A DNA stretch of 64,000 nucleotides. Origin: Lentinula raphanica (taxonomy: Eukaryota; Basidiomycota; Agaricomycetes; Agaricales; Omphalotaceae). Each line of letters opens with the position of its first letter. The stretch's first letter is position 1. A program made the position numbers and the translations under genes. Under the pieces are notes generated by a model. It was not told the DNA's origin. It saw only the letters and a list, made by a program, of their open reading frames with translations, and did no database searches. Shown piece after piece: positions 29,509-40,714 of the stretch. The stretch spans positions 558,001 to 622,000 of the forward strand of contig JANVFP010000018.1 in assembly GCA_027919835.1 (NCBI GenBank), written 5' to 3'.

Positions 29509-30581
29509 CTATCCGATAACGAGCTTTCCTTCTGCATCATTGAAGTCGTGGGCAGGAACTTCGAGGTTGAGCTACATGTAAAAGGTGAGCAAGGGTTCAA
29601 GTAACTATGCTACAAGAGTATCACTTACAGGAGCAGGCCCCTTGCGTGCACGCCCAGCTATACAGAGCAACAAGGTCAGCTATGAGTTTGAAGGACAAGC
29701 GAGTAGTAGCTTCACGTACAGATATCGTAGTGGGAACCGTGGCAAGGGCAGAACCTAGACGTGACTGTCTCAGAAACGAAGGAAAAAGCCAATTATCAAG
29801 CACGTACCAGCCTCCAAAATCACCAGCCTCGCCAATGGGGACGCAACCCAAGTGTGTGCAGACACCTAACATGACCAACCACTCTGGCTTCTTAGCTCGT
29901 GCCTCATCAGGCTCTGGGTCCCTGAACGTTTTCCAATCCGCAGATCTCGCCTCCTCAATCTCGCTCTGTGTCCTGTGTCGGATGAAGACAGGTTTTCCTC
30001 GCCATTTGATGATCACGTTCTTGCCCTCCGGGATAGCCGAAAGGTCGACTTCAACTTTTGCAAGAGCCAAGACATCCGCAGAGGCTGCCATGGTCTTCAA
30101 GAATTCAGACACGCTGGATTTGGCGACAGAGGCAGAAAGGACACCCATCGTTCCGACCATGAAGTAGGACAATGTACGGTTGTTGTCGGTGTTCGGAGCA
30201 CGATAATTGGAGAAGTCTGGAACTTCGGGAGCATCTTTGACGACAGCGGAGGTATGTAAAAGACGTTGTTGGAATCCTGAAGCGGGCAGTACTGCATACG
30301 TCGAGTAATCCAGTGATGAGCATTGGAGGTTGAGAAGATACGAGAAACTCACCAGTAGTGTAGGTCTTGGTCGAAAGGCTATAATGTGATTTGGAAACAC
30401 CTCCAACCCAAGAAGGTGGTACATCGCTACGAGGACCAGATGAACCATGGCCATGTCCATGATGGTCAACTGGAGCCCGAGTCTTGAGGTTCAGAAGTGG
30501 CGCAGCTGGGACACCAGAGGGTAGTGTGCGTACTGTAGGCACCAAATTAATGGACTTTTTCACTGCCTGGAAGGAGGCCAT
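29509..30581 (-). CDS. RIP1: Rieske iron-sulfur subunit of cytochrome bc1 complex
   Basis: The ATG at 30581 starts MASFQAVKKSINLVPTVRTL, with a basic mitochondrial targeting leader. The transmembrane anchor follows RTLSYFMVGTMGVLSASVAK. The [2Fe-2S] motifs are CTHLGC (near 29850) and CPCHGSHYD, the second assembled across an intron at about 29758-29807. After them come GRARKGPAPLNLEVP and the end GKLVIG at 29509. It moves electrons from ubiquinol to cytochrome c1 in complex III. Introns split the gene at several places including within the C-terminal Rieske fold. All four iron-sulfur ligands are intact. Confidence 0.97.
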
Positions 30582-30775
30582 GGCGAGCGACAAAAAATAA
30601 GAGCTCAACGACGTAGTGTAAAGAGTTTGATAGTCGCCCAAATTTGGTAGTCCGATTTGTCCCGCGCATTACGGGCGCCTAAAATGACCAATTGTAGACG
30701 CTCTGTTTCGCAGCGAGCAAAGTACAACAGCATTCTTCGTTCTCCTACTCGTACACATATATAGTCATAGATAGT

Positions 30776-33700
30776 TTAAATTAGATACCAGTGCTTCGCT
30801 TCGTTCAGGAACCAGAAAACTCTTCGTTCTTCTTGCTCATCCAGGGTAACGATAGTGAGAGGGTCAACATAGCTTGAGACTGAACTCGTGGAGACAAAAC
30901 GATTTTTGATGAAATCCTCTTCGAGCAACATCCTCAGTAACTCCATTACTTCTTGTTTGTCATAGACAGATTTCAATCGCCATCGAAGTTCGCACTGGAG
31001 TTCCTTGTTCAGATTGCCGTTGGGGATCGTATGCAAGAATTACTTACCTGTGAGATACCAGGTCGGAATACAATAGCCCCAATAACTGCACGTAATGCAG
31101 CCTCCCAGACGTCGATGACTTTTTTGCCATGTATATCCAGCCAACGACGAGGGAATACTCTGATAGATGGTGACTCTGATAGCAGGACCGTCCACGATCC
31201 TGCGTGTGCAGCAGAAACTAAGAGTGTATGGTTATACCCCACCCAGTGGAGGAACGATTCCCTGGTCATCTTGGTCAACACCGGCGTGAGCTCTTCCACA
31301 GTTTTCTCCGTAGTGACCTGTGGGAAGGAGTGTTAACGTTCGACGAACACTGAATTTATGGTATAGTACTCACAATGAGATCTTGCTTCGACAACCCCCT
31401 TGCACCAGCTTGGCCAACTGACCACAGGATCAACTGAGCAGTGCTAAGCTCCTCTGCACTGAGTCTCGCACTATGTATTTTCCAGAGTTCATCCAAACAG
31501 CCGGAACAGTTGACAATTGTTCCCAGCGCGTTCTTTCGACAACATGCTGGCGATCCGTCAACAGCCACACCGTGAATCACAGATGAGTCTTTGTCAATGT
31601 CTATGGAAGCAGTTGCAGGCTCCGCGGGTTCCACTGACTCTGTGGAGCTGGATACTTGATCAGTCGGACTGGGGAAGCGGAAGTTGATGGTTGTTTCAAT
31701 TTGATCATCATCTAAGAAATTGAGAAATATCAGCTCAAGAGCTTGGATACAAAGGGGAAGGACGCCTACCAGCTTTCTTGCTATTCCAATCTAGTGCGGG
31801 ACGACAAGCTTGAGGGTGAGAGGTGTCTATAACAAGCTCAATTTTGTTTTCCGAAACTAGCTGAACCAACGTCGCAAGATCCCCGTCTGTTGCTAACAAA
31901 GGCCACTCTCGCCAGCCGACATCTTCCTGAGCCGATAGCTCTTCTAAGGATGCAGCGTCCTGAAAGGTGTCTCGACTGATTACACCATTGAGCGCATTTT
32001 GGTTCCTGAAGAAATGTAAATCTAGTTGTAGAATTTCCATACATTGATACATACACTTCGGAGATCTTGAGTTGTCTGCCCGGTTGTGATTTCTGGGGAT
32101 CGCGAACGAGTTTCGAGAGCGCACCACGTCCGAGAAGGTTTTGAGCAGCAAGAGGTACAATATCTTCACCCATACTAGAAAGGAGCGTAGATGCCACCTC
32201 TGAATCGTAAACTTCATGAGGCGTTCCCAAAACCATCTGACGGAATTGCGTTTGAGCAAAGGACTAGTAAGTGAATTAAGAGATTATCCACCTTCAAGGC
32301 TGATTGAGCCAGACACATCTGTTCATCCGCTGACTCGTCTTGGAGAGGTAGCGTATCTAACTGATTGGTGAACGGCAAGCTGAGCATCCCCTTCTCTCTG
32401 ACTTCCTCAACGATTGCGTTCCAGACAGAGTCCCAGGATGGGGCATTCGGTTGACTCTCAACCACGTCAAATTGCTCAAATAGATCTGACACCTTGTTAG
32501 GTATCGCAGGTTGGACGACCTTTTGAGCAGGCATATAGCCAACGCGCCTGACAGAAATCGAAGGTCAGTGCTTATCAATATAAGTCTGTAGGAAATTGAG
32601 AGCGCACAGGGCATTCTTGTCGATATGTTTGCGAAGAAACTCGATGTGTTTGACAAGGTCGAAATTAGTCGGACTTCTAGGGTCGTCGTCTGGGAGAAGG
32701 TCTGATCCACGATGCTGTCTCCAGAGATCATACCAGCTATCTTCTAGGCGGTTCAAGTACGCCTCCCCACCGGTAGCTTCTCGTAAATGAGCGACACGCT
32801 GGCGTACAGTATTTCTAGGGACAGCAGGAAAAACTTGTTCAAAGGCACCCCAATCTAGACGGATAGCGTCACGACATCGAGCTTTGATAATGGCAGCTGC
32901 ATCACGAGCCAGCTCTTCGTATTCGCGGTTCCAGGCGAAACGGTGTCTACGGTTGACAATACGCGGTTTGTTGTCATTTTCGTCGACCTCACCTACGAGT
33001 GATTAAGGCTTATGCGTGAAATAGGATGGATCAAGGCAATCTTACCTTTCTGCTTTTGCTTCTTCTTTGGTTGTTTCTTAGCTTGAATGAGTGGAGGGCC
33101 TTGATCAGCAATGAGCTCAATGACAGATCTCTCTGGAGGATTCATGGCGATAGGTGGTGCAGTAGTAGCTCTGATACATTCCGAAAGATTATTCTGAGAT
33201 GGTTCTGGGGCTGATGTCGATCCTACGGGAGTTACAGCTGTGGCTTTTGCCTTGGCCCTGGGTTTCAAAACCTTTGCCGAGAGCAGTTCAGCTTCGCGAA
33301 TAGTGTTGACAATCTCCGCCTCCCATTTCTCGATGTCTTGAATGGCTACCGACTGCAGGAACCTCCCACGTATCTGTTTTATCCTATTGGATGCCGCCTT
33401 GGGCAAAGGCTCTGGATGAACACGTTCAAGTAACTGGCCCCAATCCGTTTCCCTTTGCATATGGGCTTCTTCTGCTTTCTTCTTCAGAGAAGCTTGGACA
33501 TTGGCATCTTCCTGGGCCTGCCTCTGTAATTCCTGATGTTTGCGCCTCTTCCTTGCCTTGTCGGCCTCTCTAGCTAGCCTGTTCTGTATGTTTGCATAAT
33601 AATCTCGGACGGCATCAGGAGGTGCGCTGATGACCCAGGAAATCCTGTCGATCTGAGCATCACGATCCTCAGCTTCCAAAGGTGTGGTCCCGGATGCCAC

Positions 33701-36700
33701 GCTATAGAAACGTTTCATATACTGGGTTTGGTGCCACGAGAAGATATAACGAGAGTTCCAGGAAACACGACGACGGAAGGTTCGCGCCGATGCCAGACTA
33801 GGCTTTGGAGACTCGAGATGACTGACAGTCTGACTAGGAACCTGCATCGAGCGATCCAGGCAGGTACTCTGAAGAAAGGCCCAGTAGTCTATGGCAAGCT
33901 GCACAGAACTGACGTCTACATCCTGCAGGAATGGAGGATCTGTCTCCGAAATTGCCCAGTAGTAAACCGGAGCGGCATTGTTGAACTTCCAGTAAACTGG
34001 AGCAGACAAGGACGCCTGAGGACTCCATCCTTCCAATGAAGCAGCTTCGAAGGCAGTCGGGTGGTTATGTTTAGCGTCACAAGTGAGGAGAGGCGTATCA
34101 GAGTCAGAAGCCACTAGCGGGGAGACCAGACCAAGACCTCGAAGCAGTTCCAAACATTCCAGTAGCTTGGAGTTTGCCCGACTTTTGCCAACTTGCAAGA
34201 TCGTCCTGATATTTTCCGGTAGATCCTTGACAACCGTATTGAGACCGGCTTCATAAGACATAAACTGCCTGAGCTCCTCTGAATGGCTCAAGGGAGAGAC
34301 CAGTTGAGTATACTGTCCCAAAGGAAGTTCCAACGATAGGAAGGTCAAATGTATGATCTTGTGTTGATGTGAAGCAATCTGAAGGGAGGGATGTATCGTT
34401 TCGAGAGCCCGGAGACAGATCAAATGAATTTCTCGTGCTCGAAGGCATTTGGCAATGATCGTATGATAGGCTTGACAAAGAGTGCTCCTTTCTGTGAGGA
34501 GAATCTCGCGAACGAAGCTTTCATCCTGGGAGAAAAGCTGTTCAGCTCGTTCGACATCCTTATTCCATCGGTCTGGACCATGAATTCCCGCTTTCTCCAA
34601 CTCTCTAACGGGCTCAGGCTTTCGGATGAGCAAGGTTTTATCATGACCATAATCAGATACATCCTCCATGATCCTTCCAGAGAGCTGTGGCACGTTGGGT
34701 GGACCTATACCCTGAGCCAAGTCGGCAAGGAACGCGCTCAGCTGAGCATCGGAGATATGAGGCAGGTAGACGATGACTGTCTGTCGGCTGTTGCCAATAT
34801 ACACTGGAACAGTCGTAGTGAGTTGCTTGACCTTCCCGCGACTTTCCAAAGCGTTGAACGTCGCGGTAACCGTTCGCTTGTCTGCTTTGATACCAGGAGG
34901 TGAGCTCGCTGGTTCACCGGCTTTGGCGAGTGTGTCCAAAAGAGCGAGGTGGGCATCGTACAACTCCTTCGTTTGGGTATTCACAATGCCACCCAAGGAT
35001 TCCACGACACGGAGCAGTTCGTTTTCGCGACGCAGGTTAGAGACATTGACTTTGGGCCGTGGCTGGGCGGTTGACTTAGATGATGGGAGGATTACTCGTT
35101 GCGATTGTGAGGTAGATGGTGTAGACGGTCGTATAGTTTGGTTGGAGATGGATTGCTCAGGATCTTTGATGAGCAAAATTGTATCCGCCAATGATGGATC
35201 CAGAATCTGCATGGTCGCACCTGGTAATTCTGTTTGAGAGAGATTCGCATCTTCAGGCGGAACTTGGGTCGAAGAAGGATCTGGAGCGTGCATATCCGCA
35301 CCGAGTTGTTCAATCGTGGGTCCTTGCAACTCTCCTATCATCTCGACGTCGTTCTGACTTTCCGGCGTCTCCTTTGATGAAAGACCACTGACAGCTTTGC
35401 GAGTGGATCGTCTCAAACCATCCCCAACATCGTCTTTGCCATGTGTACCATCGTTGACACCACTTGCGTGGTTGGAGGAGTGGTTTGACTTTCGAATCCG
35501 TTTTTTCGGAGGGGCCGCCTCTCCGTGGTCTGATTCTCTTTCTGGACCTTTGCCAACGTTATCTTCATTCAACGTGAGATTCGCTTTCGGTGGTCGTCCA
35601 CGTTTCTTGGGAGGTGCGTCCGCTGAAGCATCGACAGATTTTCGTGGACGACCACGTTTCTTCGGTATGGAAGGTTCAGATGGTGGGACTAAGAGGCGAG
35701 TAAGAATCTTGATGCACCTGTGCTGAACTACGCACATACCTGAAGCTTGAGCATCATCTGCACCACCACTCGCAGCGTTCTGCGTTTTGAGTCTTTTCGA
35801 TGGTCTTGCATCAATAGGTTCCAACTGATCTACGGAAGAATCAATCGCCTTCCGCTTGCCGCGACGAGATGAAGCTTGCGCGCGATTTCCATCGTCCTCA
35901 ACGTCCGCATCAGCAACTTGGACCTTTTTCTTCGCCACTTTCGTCCCAGACCCATTCTTCTTACCCACTTTCTCCGCCTTGACCAAATCATCATCCTTGA
36001 ACTCATCCTGATACCGATGCAGTTCTTCGTCGTCTTGATAGAACTGACCCGGATCGACGTGCATGAACCCACCGACGTTGTCGAGGTCTACATCGCCGTA
36101 CCCAGCGGATGATTTGTCTAGGTTTTCACGTTCGACGAGGATACGATAGGCTGAGATAGTGAAATATCTATGGCGTCTTTCGCGTCCACTAGTTTCGAGT
36201 AGGGCGGCGACACCGAGGTCACTGAGGTGAGATGGTGGTTGAAAGCGCTCGGCACGGGCTAGGATAAGCTCGATCGTCCTTCGGTCGAAGTTACATAGTG
36301 CGATGCTCAGTTCCTTTTGGTCAGTCAGTTTGGAAGAATGAAAACACAGCAGATGTTCATTATAAACTCACAGTCAAAGTCATTCCAGTGGTCCCCGCTT
36401 CCTCCAACAGATCGCTGATCTGTTTATGCAGTGTCACGTTCATTTTGAACCCTCCTTGGGCTATGGTTTTATGTCAGAAAACGCTAGGAATACACGCAAC
36501 GGGGACACATACCGGATTCGTCCTCGATTTGTTCGTGGTCACCTCCAGCTATTGGAGGTACGACGACAGCTCCGTCCCCGTCCCCCCCTCCTTCCCCTCC
36601 TCCATTCTCGTTCACGAGCCGAAGACACAACACGCTTGCTACTTTCGACTTCTTCCTCCTGCTCGGAACAAGCACTTTCTCGACCACACCTTGTTGGATC

Positions 36701-37965
36701 AACTCTTGTATTCTCCTGTGGAAAAACCGTCGATCTGTCTTAGTGGGACGGGCAAAACCCTGTGAAAAGTTGTCAGACCATCTAGAAACAAGCTAACAGA
36801 CACTGTAACGTACAAGAGTGACAATCATATTGTTCGAGACATGCATGTTATTCGTGGAAGCCTTCAAAAGCTTCACGACTCGTCCACGGACCAAAGGTAG
36901 ACTGGACAAATGTCGAGAATCAATAGGCGTGAATCCAAGTGATGCCACGTTCGCAATTTCTTCCTCCTCTTGACCTTCAGCGACAGCCAATCCTTCAGCG
37001 TTCTGAGCATTCTTAGCATTCAGCTCGGCTTGAAGCTCCTCGTCTCTGATAGCCTTCCAATGAGGACTACGCTCGAAGAAATAACGGTGAATGACAAAGT
37101 GCGTTCCTACACCACCCCGTCTGACTTTGACTCTGAAATATAGTGTCAGTCGAAGGTTCTTCGGAGGGGGTGAAGTGAAGAGAGAGCTCACACGAGGTTC
37201 AGATCTGTGAGCTGTTTAACGAGGTAGAAGCAAGTCTTCTGGTCGTATTTTGTTCTTTGACCGAGCTCTACTACGGTGACTCCATCGACTCTGCCTCGAG
37301 TGATGACCTGGAGCGCACTGTATACCATAGGGGACATTTTTGGGAACTAAGAAAAGAGATCAGCATATGTGACTCGAGAAGAAGACTCCAAAAACGCACC
37401 CTGATATGTGTCCCAGTAATAGCAGCATAGATAGAATCACGATCTCCCGCTATCCTCAAGCTACCTCCGTACTCTCTCTGCAACTCGGCCAAAGGTCTCG
37501 ATTTCGCATCAGGCACAAGATTCAACGCAGGCGGAGCCACCTCTGGATGTTCTTCCCCTCTGGCACTAGCCTTCCTCTTCGCACTAACCTGAGGCGCAAT
37601 CCAAACTTCAGAGGTAACATCAGCCGGGATGGTACCAACAAGGACAGTCGGTTGTTGGACGATAAGAGACCATACGAAGGCACAGAATGCATCGTCGACT
37701 TGTTGGTTGAGAGAAGAATGAGTGTAGAAGTCTTTGATGAAATCGGAGAGTCGAGAGACGTCGCAGCCTGTGGAAGAGAGATGAGAGATGAATAGAAAGT
37801 TTTTTGAATAGAAAGGAGAAAAGGCATGTTGTGGGTTCGAACCCTCTACTTCGAGATGCCTCTCAATTTTTTTTGTTTCCTGTTTCCTCACATGATGAAG
37901 GTACACTCACCGAGGTCGCCATCGAAGGCCAGTTCGCGAAGGCAGTGGTGCAGAAGCTCGTCCAT
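30776..37965 (-). CDS. TFC3: TFIIIC largest subunit, B-block binding (Tfc3/GTF3C1)
   Basis: This is one long multi-exon gene of roughly 2,000 residues. It starts MDELLHHCLRELAFDGDLG, and intron 1 (37768-37910) leads to CDVSRLSDFIKDFYTH. The B-block winged helix is MVYSALQVITRGRVDGVTVV, then KYDQKTCFYLVKQLTDLNLV. Further winged-helix pieces (IQELIQQGVVEKVLVPSRRK) and an acidic/basic linker follow, with two AT-hook-like motifs KKRGRPRKS and KKRGRPPKA (about 35580-35670). The conserved C-terminal half includes RHRFAWNREYEELARDAAAI, LEDSWYDLWRQHRG and the end VFWFLNEAKHWYLI. It binds the B box of tRNA genes and recruits TFIIIB for RNA polymerase III. Confidence 0.9.
37834..37843. promoter_or_regulatory. 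Perfect palindromic B-box-like site in TFC3 intron 1
   Basis: The sequence GGTTCGAACC reads the same on both strands and matches the TFIIIC B-box consensus GGTTCGANTCC at its core. It lies in the middle of intron 1 (37768-37910) of the gene encoding the B-box binding protein. On the plus strand a run of eight T (37867-37874), the form of a Pol III terminator, follows 23 bp later. No full tRNA can be folded around it. Confidence 0.5.
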
Positions 37966-38386
37966 GGCAGGCTGGATGCCTCCTTATCACAGACTTCGCA
38001 AAGTGGAAAAGAATGAAAGAGCTTGATGCACAGCCTCTCACTGGACTTCTCAATCGAATTCGAAGCAAACAGCAACGATATAGGACAAGGATGCTGAGCT
38101 ATACAGTTGAGTAGCATGAGGAGTGTACTAGACAATCGATGAAGGATATCGGAGTCAGACGGATGAACGGCTTATCAAAAATTTCTAAGCACAATGCGAT
38201 GAGAATGATGAGTAAGGTATCAGCGTCAACGACGACGCTTTTACAGTAGTCTACTACGAATGCAAATATGAGATACAAGACAGGTTCTAATACCGATGAC
38301 CCTTCCAAGAGTTTGAATGCAGAGCAGGGAGCGAAAGAGCACATGAAATATCATTAAAAACATTGTCAAACCAAGTCCCCCCTCGC
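37966..38386. other. TFC3 5' flank and UPS1 3' flank
   Basis: This is 421 bp between two minus-strand genes. I see no gene or repeat. The short antisense and sense frames here have no recognisable product. Confidence 0.4.
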
Positions 38387-39037
38387 TCATGCAGGAACAG
38401 CCTGCATTCGCTCTCGCTCTTCCCATAACCGTCGTAGAACGTCTGTAAAAGCCATCTTGCCTAGTTGAGCATTTTGTTCGAACCGCTGAGCCATCCACTT
38501 TTCCAAACCATCCGCTGCACTCCGCCATAACGCCATTCGCGCCTGAATCTCAGCGGTTTGTAAAAAGACGGTACGACCGGGCGTTGACGATGGCGAGTAA
38601 CGAATTTGTTCTAGGCATGTCGCGAATTGGGATAATGAGAGGTTTTCTGAGGTTATTGTTGCATTTTGTGTCCGAGGGTCAATGAACGATATCTCTCGAA
38701 CAAAGGCATCTTCAGAGCCACCAAAGAGCTGAAGATACGTAATTAGGCAAACTATCACGGACGGTAGAGAAGCAGAACACACCTTGACTATCCATGTTGG
38801 TGCCTTTTGTTTACATCCCAGTACCCGCTCTGTTCTAATGATACCAGTTTTGGGATCGACCGTACGGTCCAGTACGTCAATGCTAACGACGTGCGTGCAC
38901 TTTGGATTGGGATACTTGTGCCACATCCCGATAACAACATGAGACCAGGGATGACTAGGAATTGGCGATGAGCACACGAGCTCAAGTTGAACAACATAGA
39001 CTCACTCGTAATTGTGCGATTGATTCACGAAGTGCAT
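38387..39037 (-). CDS. UPS1: PRELI/MSF1-domain mitochondrial lipid-transfer protein (Ups1-like)
   Basis: Exon 1 (ATG 39037) reads MHFVNQSHNY and splices through an intron (about 38957-39003) to DHPWSHVVIGMWHKYPNPKC. The PRELI domain continues HVVSIDVLDRTVDPKTGIIR, ERVLGCKQKAPTWIVK, then (after an intron) LFGGSEDAFVREISFIDPRT and TITSENLSLSQFATCLEQIR. It ends with a helix RRLWEERERMQAVPA at 38387. Ups1-type proteins carry phosphatidic acid across the mitochondrial intermembrane space. Length of about 190 residues is normal. Exon 1 and its upstream region were copied to 43,146-43,360 by the local duplication. Confidence 0.9.
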
Positions 39038-39393
39038 GATGACAATAGAATTTTCTAGATATTATTTCCTTCGTAGAGAGGAAGAGATACAAGTAGAGAC
39101 AGAAATCTAAAGAGCAAAGTGCTCGTGAGACGAGAAATGAAAAAGAGGAAGAGCGAAAACCCCGATGGAAAATCTCTCCACTCTGGTGATTGCCGGCACA
39201 TTGCGGATCAAAATTTGTCATCAGTAATTGACATCATCCGATTGGCTACATGATCTACCAGCGTTTAATGTGAGCTACCCAATACTGTGGGTACATCCTG
39301 TACATCCAAGAGAGCTATGTAGGCTGTGATTCGTCGCTCATAATCTATACTACTACACCAAGTCTATGGGACCAACCAATTCGAGGTCACTGG
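39038..39393. other. UPS1 upstream region, duplicated further right
   Basis: The first part (39038-39190) is the UPS1 promoter/5' region and is copied at about 43202-43360 (shared: AGGAAGAGATACAAGTAGA, ATCTAAAGAGCAAAGTG, GAGACGAGAAAT, AAAGAGGAAGAGCGAAAA). The rest shows no gene. The 3' end of family copy A follows. Confidence 0.6.
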
Positions 39394-40714
39394 TTAAAAA
39401 AAAAAAGCTATGCGATATATAAGCCTATCCCAGAAAGTATCTCGTCTTCTTCGTCCCCTCCCCACCCATTTGCCACGGTTGATATTCTGCCCGTTAGACA
39501 CATCCTTGATGTTCTCCCCAATCATATTAGAAGTACCATTTCCAGTGCTGCTGTTGACAAAGACACTTCCTTGGATAGAACCTGGCTTGGATATCTTGGC
39601 CAAAATTGTTGAGTGTGGGGCCGTAGTGGCAAGATGGGAGATGTTAGTGTTTTCCAAGTCTATATCAGTGTCTAAGCCTACCAGAATTACACGATAAAAG
39701 GCAGATGCAGCTTACTTGAGATTGGTGTAGTCAAGGTAGTGGTGGGCAAGTTTGTCATTGGGCTTCGGCAAATATGCAAGCCCTCATGTATCTCTCGAAG
39801 TAATTTATGCTGGCCAGCCTGATATTGCCATTCATAGAATAAGTGTTATGGACTTCGAAGGCATTGCTAAACTCACAGTATCCTTTTCCATTTTATCTTG
39901 TTGCGAAGCAATACGTGCAACAGAGCTTCGAACAGTAATCGACGACAGTAACTGAATTACATGGCTCAGCAGATTAGTTCTATCGAGAGCGCGCAAGGGC
40001 GAAGAAATACCTGGAATTTGTCCATAGCGTCCCTCAGTTGATTGCGACATCTCTGAATCTCGCGAACGTCTGATTTGTATGAGATAAGCCTGAAAACGAG
40101 TTTCCTCGATTTCACGCCTGTTATCCAATCATCGATATTTCTAAAAGTTCTGCAAAAAATGACTCGTCAGACTGATGAACTCGCAAGAAAACCAGACACG
40201 GACTCGACTAGCTGTTCTACATGACTGTTTAACACAGAGTCTGATGAAAACAAGGATTGGTCTTGGGATGTATCGGATCCGGGATTGGTTGGATGTAGTT
40301 CTTGATACGTGCTCAAAACCGAAGATGCCAAGTCGCATGCTAGTTTTGCTAGCTCTCCCAAACCCGCCTGATTTTCCTTCGCACCCTACATAGATTTGTT
40401 TTCAGTGATTCGAGATACCCAGAAATCAGTTACGCACCTGTACGGATTTCAAAATACTCAATGCCACGGCAGACATTGCTCGCAAGATACGGGACTGGCG
40501 CATATTGTGCAGCACTATTTAGAGTACTGAGGACATGATCTGATAAATCCCAGCATGTCGAGCGAAACGACGGCTTCGCAGAGGGAACAGGTGGTTGGAT
40601 CCAGCTTTTCTCCAGAATGCTCGCTCCCTCAGAAGCAGTAACGTCTAGAGGATTCTTCGCCTGCGGACCAGACTGGCCAAACTTTCCTTTGAACGTCGTG
40701 AAGATCACTGCCAT
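39394..40714 (-). pseudogene. Family copy A, HeLo/MLKL-like bundle protein, frameshifted
   Basis: The gene starts MAVIFTTFKGKFGQSGPQ and continues FRSTCWDLSDHVLSTLNSAA and YAPVPYLASN. Here its sequence between CTTG and GTCTGC is one base longer than in copies B, C and E. The frame shifts and the exon reads VCRGIEYFEIR instead of the family's SALALSIFKAVQ. Downstream exons remain open in the old frame: GLGELAKLACDLASSVLSTY, SRKLVFRLISYKSD, SSVARIASQQDKMEKDT, HKLLREIHEGLHI. The tail has LAKISKPGSIQGSVFVNS and SNGQNINRGKWVGRG, ending in FFF encoded by a T-run. Intron positions match those of B-E. If the extra base is real, the product is truncated or altered. Confidence 0.65.

Noticed and set aside
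34391..34903. Antisense frame of 170 residues within TFC3
   Set aside because: Shadow of a long, well-supported coding exon on the other strand.
37800..37880. A complete tRNA gene on the plus strand around GGTTCGAACC
   Set aside because: No acceptor stem, D-arm or anticodon arm can be paired around the T-loop-like site; only a B-box and a T-run remain.
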